DNA from: Puccinia triticina | Lineage: Eukaryota; Basidiomycota; Pucciniomycetes; Pucciniales; Pucciniaceae | Length of the DNA: 64,000 nucleotides | Reading direction: 5' to 3' | NCBI RefSeq assembly: GCF_026914185.1 | Contig: NC_070559.1 | Coordinates: forward strand, 6,865,501 to 6,929,500 | Part shown: in pieces, positions 10,319 to 20,984 of the stretch | How positions within the stretch are numbered: position 1 is the stretch's first letter | Layout: every line of letters starts with the position of its first letter | The notes under the pieces: generated by a model | The model's input: the letters and a program-made list of their open reading frames with translations, nothing else | What the model was told of the DNA's origin: nothing | Databases searched by the model: none | Program-made: the position numbers and the translations under genes

Positions 10319-11801
10319 CGTGCGAATCAAGCGCAGAACAAGGAATTCGACCCATCTGCCAGGGATTTTCATACCTGACAGCTCTGCTGTCGATGACTCC
10401 GAATCTCAATCGAATCCACTCTTTTCCTCTGAACTGGGCAAAGCAAGACACAGGGGCACGGCAGTGGCGAAGCTGGACACCATTAGGTTATAAATGAATG
10501 ACATTGTGCATTGGGCTTGTGGTAGCATAGGCAAGGGGAGAAGGAGGACAGAAGTGGATGGGAGTGGTGGCGGTAGACAGACAAGACACAGAGGTGATGA
10601 CAACGCAACTCATCTTCTCAGGGGGCGGACAACTGAGAAGGGAGAAGGAAACACACGAGAGTGGCTCGACTGGATGGACAACGTATAGCGTCTACTCGAT
10701 ATTGATGAAAGACAAACACATGAGAAACGGCAGAGTGGAAGGGGGCCACAAGCTGATCGACTCGTTCTTCGAGGTCTTCACAAGGAGATAGATGGATACT
10801 GGACAGGATTAATCAAGGAAAATTATGAGCAGGAGGAAGAAAAGTGGCCGAACGAGTGTGATCCAAAGTTATCGAGCAAACTGGTAAGAATCGGGGAGCT
10901 GATCTTCGAAATCCAGGGTGCGCTTCAGACCAGCAAGAGGAGGACGAGAGAGGTTCGGGAAAAATGAATGTTTGTTTGACGGCTATGCTGGTTGATTGGT
11001 TGGGCATATGATCGTGAGCTCGAGTAGAGGGGGCAAGTTACTGATGAGACGTTCGGGATATGAGGGTCTTGGAGGTAGCGGAAAAGGATAGTGATCGGGG
11101 AAGAGGGGTTGACTTGGTAGGAGGTGGAAATTCCGGTGAAGGGGCCGCTAGGGAGGGAGTGAGGTGGAGTTTGGGGTAGATTGCCGTCATGCAATGAGGG
11201 CGCTGCTGGTCGATAGAAAGTGGGGTGGTGCCTTGAAAGAGGGGTGAACCAGGGCATCGTTAGGGAGTGACATATTTTAGGATTTGTTTTTCGAGTCTTC
11301 GAACATTCGGATAGTATTGTACACTGGTCGGTTATACTGAGGGTTCTTCGGCTTCGAGGCTGACCTTTGAAAATAGAATAGCGTAACTTGAACAGCAGGA
11401 GAGACGGACGTGATGAGGGGGAAAAGAAATAAGTGGTTTGGAGATGGTAATGGAATAAACTTGCTAATCACAGAGCAAAAAAAGAAAGAAAATATTGGCT
11501 GAGTGGTTAGACGAGCACCATATTTTGGCGGGATAAGTATATAATCATGACTCTAGAAAACCCAAGTAGGACGAGGTAGAAAGATCGAACTATTAATGCA
11601 TATTGTGACAACTGTTGAACTTGATCGCAAAAATGCAAAATGACGACGATGTACGGCTCGAGTGCTGAAAGAGCTGGAAAAGATAATAATAGGAATCGGA
11701 CAGTCAGTCAATGGCTCAACGGCCGAGGAAATAAATCATCTTGGAAAAAGGTAGGGCGGAATTTACTGTAGAAACTATCCCCTGACAAAGGAATAGAATT
11801 A
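10319..11801. other. 3' flank of DHH1, no gene recognised
   Basis: Plus strand is strongly A/G-rich. It presumably contains the 3' UTR of DHH1 near 11,500-11,800. Apparent open frames on the minus strand are Pro/Ser-rich by-products of this skew. Confidence 0.5.
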
Positions 11802-13999
11802 TCAAGCTGCCGGAGCGATCCCGCTCGGCGCTCGATGAGCCCCGCCACCCCTGCCTCGATGTGGACCACCACTACCTCCTCGAGTTGACTTATGGTTAAC
11901 ACGTGAACTATTTGGCGGCGGGGCCCCGTTGGCATATTCGGTGGGTGTCGCATGAGATAATGAGTCTATAGGGGCAGCTTTTTGGAAGGTGAGCTGCTGA
12001 GGCGGTAGAGTGGGTTTATCATGCGGTTGTGGGACGTGAGATTGGTCCGAAGGTTGCTGGTTGGTCTGACGTCCGTTACGATGAGCCTGGTTTGATTGCT
12101 GATGCTGATGACCGGCTTGGTTGGCATTTGAAGAAGGTGCCGATGAGCTTCCGTGTGTGGGTGTGCTCGAAGGGGTGTCTTCAATCCCCGGTGCGACATA
12201 GAGGGCTTTGTCGATCACGGCGGGTATTGGCTGGATCTCAGTTCCAAGCTCCTGTTCTATACGATACAGATCAAAGCGATTCTCGTATGTGATCTGAAAG
12301 AAGATACTCGGGTCAGTGGTAATCAATCTCCAGTAACAGCAGTCTGCCAACTTACCAAGTTGATCGCTATCCCACGATGTCCAAATCTTCCCGATCGACC
12401 GATACGATGTAGGTATGTCTCAGCATTTTTGGGGAAATCGAAGTTGATTACGACATTGACCGCCTGAATATCGATACCTCTTGTGAGGAGATCTGAAGAA
12501 AACAAAAAGGGTGCGAGTCAAAGTCCGTAATACGTATTCAAAAGTGACTGTAGAAGATAGACTTACCGGAGCATACGAGGTTACGACAAACCCCATTTCG
12601 GAAGTCATGGAAAACCCGATTACGGTGCTGCTGGAGCATTTTGGCGTGTGAGTAGAAACAAGAATAGCCAATGTCCGTGATTTTACGAGCAAGAAGTTCG
12701 ACTCGATTGGTCGAGTTACAGAAGATGATGGCTTGATTGATTTGCAACTAGGAAGCAAACCAGACGACTTAGTACTGAGGTTTAACACTACCAACTCGAA
12801 CGGAGTAAAAGCGGATTTACTTTGGAGAAAAGCGTGTTGAGACAATGCACTTTTTGGCGCTCTTCCAGGAAGGCGTAGTATTGAGTGACACCTTGAAGTG
12901 TGAGTTCTTCCATCAAGTTAATTTCGTAAGGCTTGATCATGTGCTTGTCCTACAAGAAGTGATGCAGTTTGAGAGTGAGAATCAAGACCAGCAGCTGTTG
13001 AAAGCGAATCCCAATCACCTTAAAATCTTTGACAATCATCGGGAAAGTAGCTGAGAAGAGCATGACTTGGCGCTCTTTGTGCAAAAATGATAACAGCTGC
13101 TCGATAACAACTGTGAATTCGGGGCTGAGGAGCTTGTCAGCTTCGTCCATTACAAACGTCTTGCATTGACTGAGATCAGCAACACCCTTGCTGGCGAGGT
13201 CGAGAATTCGCCCGGGGGTGCCGACAACAACATGGACAGCCTCTTGTAGACGGAGGATGTCGTCTTTTAGAGTGGTGCCACCTGTCGTGACCATGATTTG
13301 GATACCGGTGTGCTTTCCCAGGGTTTTGCATACCTGTGATGTTTGGAGAGCTAATTCGCGGGTAGGTACAAGAATGAGAGCTTGAATTCGATTGATTCGG
13401 ACGTTTGTTTTTTCGAGAGTAGGAATCACGAATGCACCGGTCTTGCCCGTTCCGTTCTGAGACAGGCGCCAAGGCAAAAAATCAGTGATTTTGTTGTGAC
13501 CAAGGAAAACAGGGAGCAAATCACTTTGGCTCGGGCCAGGATATCCCGTCCAGCAAGGGCAATCGGGATGGCTTCTTCTTGAATCGGTGAAGGTTTCTCG
13601 AAACCGGCTTCGAAGATGCCCATTCTGTGAAACGGTCAGCCGCCGTCAGTCAAGTTGAATAACAGGAACCAGTTCTGTAATAGCCCAACGCACAATAGAT
13701 CACGGCGGAGATAAAGATCTTCGAATTCGATGCCCTTCGTCTTGGTGACATCCTGAAAAACACAGTTTCCGGTTTCAGTCTTACAGAAGCTAATCACACG
13801 TAACGCTGGGCCCAAGGAGTCAAAAACAAACTTCTGTTTGAGGACGAAGATCTTTCTGAGGTAGGCTTAATTTTGATTTCCAATCTGGATCACTGAAAGG
13901 GGGAAAACTGACTCAGGAATGATCGAGGCGCAAAGATGAAGAGATTCTGAAGAAGACTTACAGCGACAGATCAGATGCTGATGAGCTTGAGGCAGCCAT
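11802..13999 (-). CDS. DHH1: DEAD-box RNA helicase Dhh1 (DDX6 family)
   Basis: ATP-dependent RNA helicase that promotes decapping and translational repression in cytoplasmic P-bodies. Nine exons join in phase: 13,999-13,962; 13,892-13,832; 13,752-13,694; 13,624-13,525; 13,456-13,019; 12,949-12,821; 12,747-12,567; 12,492-12,356; 12,293-11,802, giving 544 residues. Visible motifs: Q motif ([14 protein letters not shown]), motif I NGTGKT, Ia PTRELALQ, Ib [76 protein letters not shown] between the RecA lobes is the Dhh1/DDX6 signature. The N-terminus is short ([13 protein letters not shown]...). After about residue 400 comes a Gln/Asn/Ser/Pro-rich tail of about 130 residues ending in RG-rich sequence, a low-complexity region common in P-body helicases. 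I see no damage. Confidence 0.97.
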
Positions 14000-15480
14000 G
14001 GGATTTGCGAGATGCTAGTCTTGGGGGGAGTGCTGAGGCGGCGATGGGTGTGAGCAGGACGTGAATGGATTATGGTCGAAGAGGGGTGAGATAAGGTGAA
14101 GGTTATCTCGTGATGGAAGGTGAGCAGGGAGGCGAGTAGGGTGCAAGTGAGATCGGACGAGGTGGCGATGCAGTGGACTACTCGGGGGTTGATTTGACCA
14201 CAGGGTTCGGGGGCAGTCGAGCGATTGGGGCGTTGGACTGTATTGAAGAAAAACGCATGCGGATGATCAGTTTAAAGACCCCAAGATGTTTAATGTGTAG
14301 GGAAAGCGCTGGTATCAAGAAAAGAAGGTATTCTTGATTGAAGGAGCATGCTGGAGTGAGAGCCCATGAGAGCGATCATACAATATGAAGTGCTTGAGTG
14401 CAGAGGGGAGAGTGTGCGGGGCCTGCAGAAGCTTGGCCGACGAGATGCACGGCCAGTCAGGTTGCTGTTGGGTGGAAGTGATCGAGTGATGTGGAATGCG
14501 ATAGGCAGGGCACCCGAGTCACTGGACAAACTCCAGGTAAGAGGATCTCTGGGGGTAGGGGATGATACTGGAAAGTGTTGGGCAGGGTGAAGGTAGGCTG
14601 ACAAGGAGGGGGATCGGAAAGGAGGGGGTGAAGAGAGGGAAGGAAGGATGATCGAGGGGGTGAAGGATGACGGCTGGAGAGGGGTCTGTGGATGACGATG
14701 TGCTGATTGAAGCTCATGGCCCCAGAATTGGATGACGACTTGTGCATATTTACATACCACTCTGCTTAGACACCGGCTAATTGGTCTGATGGGGACCACT
14801 TTATTGGCAGAACTGTGGCTTCCTGGAGAGCTCAAACGGTGGATTTATGTGAATGACAAGGAAGATCAAGGGACGGTCATGGGTGAGTGATGAGGATGTG
14901 GAAGCGAGGTGGGGTGAGGATCAGAGAGAGAGTGGATAGGAGGGGCTGATTGGCTCGATCGATGGCAGCGCAAGGCTGAGTTTTGGCAATTAAATAGATA
15001 AATAAATATTTAAATACTAGGTTGATGTTTGAGGGATGCGGGGAAGGAGGGGGCTCGGGATGATGGGATCGGAGGAGAGGGTGGGCAAGAGCGGGAGGGG
15101 TCGGAGGATAGAAGGATGGACAGCTACTAGTTTTTTACGGTCGATCGGCGAGACTTACGTGGAGGGGTGCAGGCTGGGGGAGGGTTGCTTGGATGGTGGT
15201 GGTGGTGCTGAGTCGATGGGCTTGAGGAGTGTGGTGGGCTCTGGAAGCGAGGGTTTTATGCTCCGGTGGGGTCGGCGGGTGAAGCGCACCTTCTTCGATG
15301 GGCGAGTGAGTGGGTTGGCTTGGAGGGTTTGTCGGGGGAGCGCAGAGAGTGGTGATGGTGGGTGCTGTCTGAGTGGTGATGGCGGTGAGTTTTAGCTGGG
15401 GATGGATGATGGATGGATGACGCAGCTGGTTGTTTCGAGACCCTGAACGCAGGACGAGGGAACGAAGGTCTTCGTGGATG
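14000..15480. promoter_or_regulatory. Long purine/pyrimidine-skewed region upstream of DHH1
   Basis: For about 1.5 kb the plus strand is dominated by G and A (minus strand by C and T), with runs such as GGAGGGGGTGAAGG. Long Ser/Pro/His frames on the minus strand follow from this bias and show no domain. A pyrimidine-rich promoter and long 5' leader of DHH1 is the simplest reading. Confidence 0.4.
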
Positions 15481-15990
15481 GCAAACCAAAGGAAACAAAA
15501 AAAAAAACTCAAATCGGAGAACAAAACCACGGCTAAAACAAACGACACTTTTAAGCACAAAAGTGTGTGAGGCTTAGGTAAGCCCGCCTCAAGTAACGGG
15601 TTCAATGTCATGAAGGAAGACGATGGGAATCCCCTGAGATTGTTGTCAGACGTCCAGAAACATGACAGAATCAAGAGTGATACCATATCTTCACGCTGTA
15701 GCCATGGCACAAGTCTCAAAGGTTACACATACGACCACTCTTATGACTCTCTGCAAAAATTACAGTCCAATCTACGTACTACAAATCTCATAAAGGCTTC
15801 ACAACGGATGTTGACTGTCAACTGACTTGAATTAATCCCATAACCAAACTGGCTTGACTTGATAATATCGATGATGATTGCTCTGCAGATTAAGTCCTCT
15901 AGACGGTTTAACGGAAGCAACATCACTTTATGTAATATTAACACTGGTTTCAATCAGCTTTTTCCAAAGTACATAGATACCTCTAACTTG
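15481..15990. other. No gene recognised
   Basis: AT-rich spacer between the DHH1 upstream region and a hairpin repeat. No supported feature. Confidence 0.4.
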
Positions 15991-16064
15991 ACACAAGTCC
16001 CCCCTGGTGGGAGGCTCGCTGTGGCTGGCCGCGAAGCGGCCCCTCCCGCAGGGAGGGACTTGTG
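15991..16064. repeat. Short GC-rich foldback element (ACAAGTCCC family)
   Basis: ACACAAGTCCCCCCTGG at the left pairs with GGGAGGGACTTGTG at the right. Inner stem GGCCGC-gaa-GCGGCC. About 74 bp, no coding capacity. Related to 42,054-42,108. Confidence 0.65.
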
Positions 16065-16653
16065 CACAAAGTCAAAATTTTGGCTGAGAAAGAAATCACC
16101 AATGGCTGGAGGAAAAATACTTAGCATCACCCAGCCTCCCCCTCAGCTCCTGTGGACCTGCCCCAGAGCCAAATTACACTTCTCAATCTCAGCTTTCAAA
16201 TGGCACTGGTCTCATCTCCCCAATCCTTATCATTTTTGCTGTACTAATGTTTTAAAAATGAAAAAACACAAAGAAATGTAAACCAAGGAATTACAACCAT
16301 CATGCCTTGTGGATATTGGATTCACAAGCCTGCAGATATCTGAAGATCCTACACCCGTGGCCATCCAATTGTTGCAGATAGGATATTCAATTGTGCATAT
16401 TATCAGAAAATCCAAAACTGGATCTTCAGTGCAATGGAATATCCTCCAGGATTCCTTTGACCTCCAAAACGGATTCCTTCAATCAGTTTTGGAGTTTATG
16501 GCTCAAAAACTTGGGGGAGGGTGCCCATCAGTACTGCCAAGAAAACTGTCTATTCAGTTTTTCTTGTACATATTTTGGTGAATTTTAAATTGTGTTTTTG
16601 TGTTTTTAGGATTGAAAATCCTTCCTTTGTCTGCCAGCCTACAGACATTATTC

Positions 16654-16724
16654 ATAAGCCTCTCCTACGGAGAGCCCTCCGGGCGGGGTCCCCCGGACCC
16701 TCCGTTCGAGAGGCTTAGTTAAGC
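16654..16724. repeat. Short GC-rich foldback element (AAGCCTCTC family)
   Basis: TAAGCCTCTCCTACGGAG at the left and TCGAGAGGCTTAGTTAAGC at the right form inverted ends around a CCCCCGG-rich centre. Related to 44,727-44,780 and to a module inside 6,838-7,075. Confidence 0.65.
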
Positions 16725-17850
16725 TAGTAGATACCTCAACAAAGCATGAGTACATAATTATGATAACATGACAATTGCTTGTAAAGAAGAGATATTCAAA
16801 GTTATATAGGTGGGGCAATTTATATAAATATATATATATATAGTTTCAGCTATCTTTCAGAGGGTAGAACTGGAACAAGTAAATTACATAATTCTGTAAT
16901 GTTGGTTTTAAATATCTAGACAAATAATAGGGGTTATATGCTGTTGTATGGTAAACACGGAAAGGGTTTGATTTCAAGTGAACAGAAACTGCAACAATGG
17001 GTCAGCTGTGACATCCTGCCAATCAGTGGCCATGCTATGTACTTAGTTTAAAGGGATCCAGTCTGTTTTTCTCTGTCTTTGACTGTGCTACTTTGGAACA
17101 GAAGCAAGATACTAGTATTATAATGCTTGAGTTGGCATGATAAATCCAGTATGTGGCTGCTGCTGGTGCTAGAAATTATATACAGTTGGGAAAGGAAGCC
17201 AAGTGAAATAACTTTACAAGCTTTTACAAGGTGTCCAAACATTGCATCACACCAATTCAACCAAGAATCAAAGGATACAATCACTGTGTACTCAAACAAT
17301 GAACCAGCATAATTGTTCAATCATTGATAAAACAAATCAGGATGGTATTGAACTTCAAACACTCCAAAATTTTGCCCATTTTATAGATTCCTTAAATGTA
17401 CCTCAATATTCACAATCATTCTTGAAAGTTGCCTAACAAAACTACATGAATATATAAACTCCAATGGGATGTAATCCTGTTCTTGCATACAGCAGTTACA
17501 CCCCAGAGTATTTTAGCCAAACTAGCAAGTTAATTAAGGCCCCTTTTGTCAGATATTGCAAGTGTAATAGTTTTTGGTGGACATTCTGTGCTATAAATCA
17601 TCAAGTCCACCAAAAACTCATTGGTTGTCACCAGAATCTATTCTACTTCCATATATCACTGACAAATGGAGCCTAAACCAATCAATTTTCCAATTACCCC
17701 AGCCGGGGTTCTTCCTGCAGACTATCCTGACAATCGCTGACTTGGCCGCCCTCAGGAAAATAATTTACAAATTCTGCATACATGGTGACCAGGGAAAATA
17801 AACAAAAAAATGGTTGGCCAATCAGTGTTTTTTTCTTCCAAAAATGTAGC
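16725..17850. other. AT-rich spacer, no gene
   Basis: Includes a (TA)n tract at about 16,820-16,842. Short frames on both strands show no motif. Confidence 0.45.
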
Positions 17851-17860
17851 TTGTTGAGAT

Positions 17861-18073
17861 TCGAGATGGTCATTTTGCATCCATCGGCAGGTACCCGCAA
17901 CCCTTCAGCAGGTACCTGTGTACACTTGCAGGCACCCATCGCTGGTTATACAGACCTACTTCCTTGAAATTTTACCAAAATGGAACACCCCTCACCCGCC
18001 ATGGGTACCTGCAAGGGCACCGGCTGAAGGGTGGCACTCAGGTACCCGCCTATGGGTGCAAAATGGACATCTC
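17861..18073. mobile_element. 213-bp MITE with exact 10-bp target duplication
   Basis: The exact 10-mer TTGTTGAGAT flanks it (17,851-17,860 and 18,074-18,083). Terminal inverted repeats of about 37 bp run inward: left CGAGATGGTCATTTTGCATC, right (reverse complement) GAGATGTCCATTTTGCACCC, each followed by GG-CAGGTACC or GG-CGGGTACC. A 9-11 bp target duplication points to a Mutator-like transposase acting in trans. No coding capacity. Confidence 0.88.
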
Positions 18074-18520
18074 TTGTTGAGATATGATGATACCAATCAA
18101 TTAAAAAAATTGATAGTAATGAGAAAATGTTCCTAGAGGCTCGTGTATCAAGGAACTAAATCAAGGTGTGGATTGATATTCATTTTTTCCCAGATAGCTC
18201 CCTGGTGTCTCCCAAGAATGATATGGCTTCAGAACTCTAGCATACCGCAGGAATAGGCCTTCCCCGACCATTTGAGCATTCCCAAGCATAATTCTCTCAC
18301 ATGGAGCCACTCATGTTTGAGAAATCGCCGGTGCCCACCGCAATTCATAGCTTATAATTTGATGCGGTATTCCGCTTAGTACACTCCTCTCAAGCTTTCA
18401 AAAGATAAACTTAATTTTATAAAAAATAGGCTAGCTAAGCCAGGCTCTTCATTCGTCTTTCTGTGGAGCTTGGGAGAGGTCGAGCACCGGCTTGCCGTCT
18501 CTCAAAATTGGAAACCTTCC
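18074..18520. other. No gene recognised
   Basis: Spacer between two MITEs with no supported feature. Confidence 0.4.
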
Positions 18521-18657
18521 CGTCGGTTCTGCAACCCCTCCGGACTAGATTTAGTCCGAGTAAAACTAGATTTCCCGGTGGTGCTAGGATACAGCTCTCC
18601 TAAAAATCTGGTTTTACTCAGACTAAATCTGGTTCTTCAGGGGCTGCAGAGCCGACG
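18521..18657. mobile_element. Long-armed hairpin element
   Basis: CGTCGGTTCTGCAACCCC and GGGGCTGCAGAGCCGACG close a near-complete palindrome. The inner arms AGATTTAGTCCGAGTAAAAC and GTTTTACTCAGACTAAATCT are also complementary, giving arms of about 55 bp and a loop of about 25 bp. Typical of a foldback MITE. Confidence 0.8.
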
Positions 18658-18982
18658 AGAAGTCGACCATTCCCATGGGCAAGCACCCCATCTTTCGGGC
18701 CGTAGCACTACTTTAAGTGAAAGGGGTTTTTTTTTCAAAGAATTCCTCCCCGTGGGAAAAATATGTAATAATTGATACTGTTGGAGGAGAATATGAAATT
18801 GATAAAATAGTATTACAAAAACTGCCGATGGCTTTAGTCTCTTCTTAACTGTTTTTAAATATCAAGTAAATTCAATTTTGAAGGGACGAAAATGGTACAG
18901 ATATGGGCTATTTATGAACAAGCTATTGCACAAAACAACGTAGTTGGACGTGTCTCTAATGTGATTGGGAATACTTTGCTGA

Positions 18983-20027
18983 TCAAGGTTTAGAATCTCC
19001 TTTCTGAGCTCCTTTAGGATTCCCTTTAGGAGTTACTTTAAGTGTTTCTTTAGGAGCTGGAAGGCCGACGACGATGGGTCTGACAGGTATGGGGCCTGCT
19101 ACTTCGCCTTGTTTGCAGAAGCCCGGCCTGAGTGAGTTTATTTGTGATGCACATTCAGCACAATAAGCCGCCTAAATTCAAATATAGATTATAAAAGTGT
19201 CAGAGTTTGTTCAGATTGTGTACTTTTTTGTGATGGTTGGGTGATGCCGTTTTTTGATCATCTGCGAAAGCAATGACTGTGCACTCACCTTAGGAGCTGA
19301 AAAGAATGGCCGCTTGTTGGCAGCCTGTTTATTCATATGACCTTCTAATTTAGGATCACAAAATTCCAATGCGTCGATGTTTGGGCAGGCTTCAGTCCTG
19401 GAATAAAACCAGTCCCAAATTGAAGGATGGATGGATGATTAAAAAACAAAACAAAAAAGTGAAGAATTATTTATCAAGTGACATACCTTATAGTCTTGTA
19501 GGTAGTGAGTATAGAGTAAAAAGCCCCAGCGTCCGGGTATTTATCTTTCATTTCGGTAGCACAGCCGGTGGTCAATTTTGCAGCGGCAGAGGCAAGGGCC
19601 TTGTCACTGCATTCGGTAGCTGCACACATGGTCTTCAACCAATCCTAAGAAACAGCGCCAGAACGGAAAAAATTATTCATGATTGTCACTGTGGGTTCTA
19701 AGAAGAAGGTTGGAAGAAGACAGGACTACTGACCTTGATTGGGGTAGACACTGAATCCCTGGCCAAGCGGATTTTGACCATCCCGAGGAGGTCCGCGCAA
19801 TCACCCACATCCTCAGTCATTGAGGCGGCAGCTGCGTGACAAGTTGCGGAGAGCTCGCCGCGATTGGAGGCCAAGCTTGCAGCCACGGTCTTCTCCATTG
19901 CCGACGACGGATTCGTCACGGTGCCGCCTTTGTTCGTCACATCCAAGGCATTCGTCGTCGCGCCAATAACCGTCCTCACCCAGATGCTCACCATGAGCAC
20001 TGACATCAAGTCGCGTAAGAAAACCAT
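18983..20027 (-). CDS. Secreted cysteine-rich protein, unknown function
   Basis: Four exons (20,027-19,734; 19,644-19,487; 19,397-19,289; 19,171-18,983) join in phase to give 249 residues. The N-terminus MVFLRDLMSVLMVSIWVRTV is a signal peptide ending near VIGA. The mature protein has ten cysteines, several in short pairs (CAATEC, CAEC), in a mostly helical Ala/Thr-rich body. The C-terminus is a Lys/Pro/Gly tail built from about five-residue units (PKGNP, KGAQK), encoded by degenerate 15-nt repeats. No transmembrane segment follows the signal peptide, so secretion to the wall or apoplast is likely. I do not recognise the family; rust genomes encode many such proteins, and a host-interaction role is only a guess. 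A TATA box lies upstream at 20,204-20,211. Confidence 0.82.
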
Positions 20028-20203
20028 TTTTATGCAATAGAAGAAGTTGAAAATCGATGCTAGATTGTGATGAGATGAGACTTGTTGCTGTTATACACAC
20101 AGGCTAATGAAAAGAGTTACTTATTTTATACAAGCTGAACGATGCGGAGGTGTTCCGGATGGTAAGAGGTTGGTGTAATATACTGGGGTGAGGGAACATG
20201 CCT

Positions 20204-20211
20204 CTTTTATA
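20204..20211 (-). promoter_or_regulatory. TATA box of the secreted-protein gene
   Basis: TATAAAAG on the minus strand, about 177 bp before the ATG at 20,027 and followed by AT-poor leader sequence. It is the best core-promoter match in the interval. Confidence 0.5.
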
Positions 20212-20550
20212 GTAGACTATGGACAGTCTCTCATAAAGCAAGAAACGCCGGATGAGAACCAAGGGTTGGGTGAGCGCGATGAGATTATGGGCATCGTGGC
20301 TATGCCCTTTGTGCAGGCGCGGACGACAGAGACCCTGCTTTGACGGAATATATTAGGCTTGGCCCTTGGGGCAAGAGACGGCATGGTTACTTGTGTTCTT
20401 CTTGACGGGACGAAAGCACCTTGCCGAACGACGACCTCCGACGACTTCAGCTCTCGGCTTCAAGCTTCGGCTAGGCGTTGGTGTTCAATTGCGAGGCTTG
20501 GCTACCACGGAAGTTTCAGACCGCATCTTGGGGTCGCGCCAGCCCATGCA

Positions 20551-20679
20551 GCGAACTTTTGTCAGTCCCTCTTCTGAGGGGCGGGCAGGGGCCCCTTGCG
20601 CGAACGCGTGAAGCGCGAGCCGAAGGAGGGACAGAGACCCTGCGGGGCCCTCCTCCAGAGAGCCTTTGTTAAAAGTTCG
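20551..20679. mobile_element. GC-rich hairpin MITE with 8-bp target duplication
   Basis: The ends GCGAACTTTT and AAAAGTTCG(C) are inverted. CCCATGCA is repeated directly outside both (20,543-20,550 and 20,680-20,687). The interior holds the AGTCCCTC and GAGGGACAGAGACCC modules shared with the other GC-rich hairpins of this window. This copy shows that the hairpin family is mobile. Confidence 0.75.
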
Positions 20680-20984
20680 CCCATGCAGAGCTGTCCGATT
20701 CCAGGGACTTCAGAGATCACCCTACCATTTTTTGTTCCCTTGGCGTGCTCTGCTCAAAGATCATGAAAATTATCACATAACCAATGCCAATGCATTGGCC
20801 AAACCGAACTGTAATTGACCGGTGGCACCTGAGATTGAGAATGAGCAACATAGAGCAGATCGACTTTTCTGCCGCGAACCAAAAAAAAAAAAAACCCCTA
20901 CACGCGTCGACACCCCAAAAACCCACCAACCCCCTACTAACATCAGAAAAGTTCTTTCCCCCCCCCCATCCCCTTGGGCAGCTC

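Noticed and set aside
14290..15719. Long minus-strand open frames upstream of DHH1
   Set aside because: Compositional by-products of the purine/pyrimidine skew; no domain, no splice support.
20784..20984. Upstream extension of LINE ORF1 with extra Met codons
   Set aside because: Lies before or across the 5' target duplication, so most of it is host sequence outside the element.
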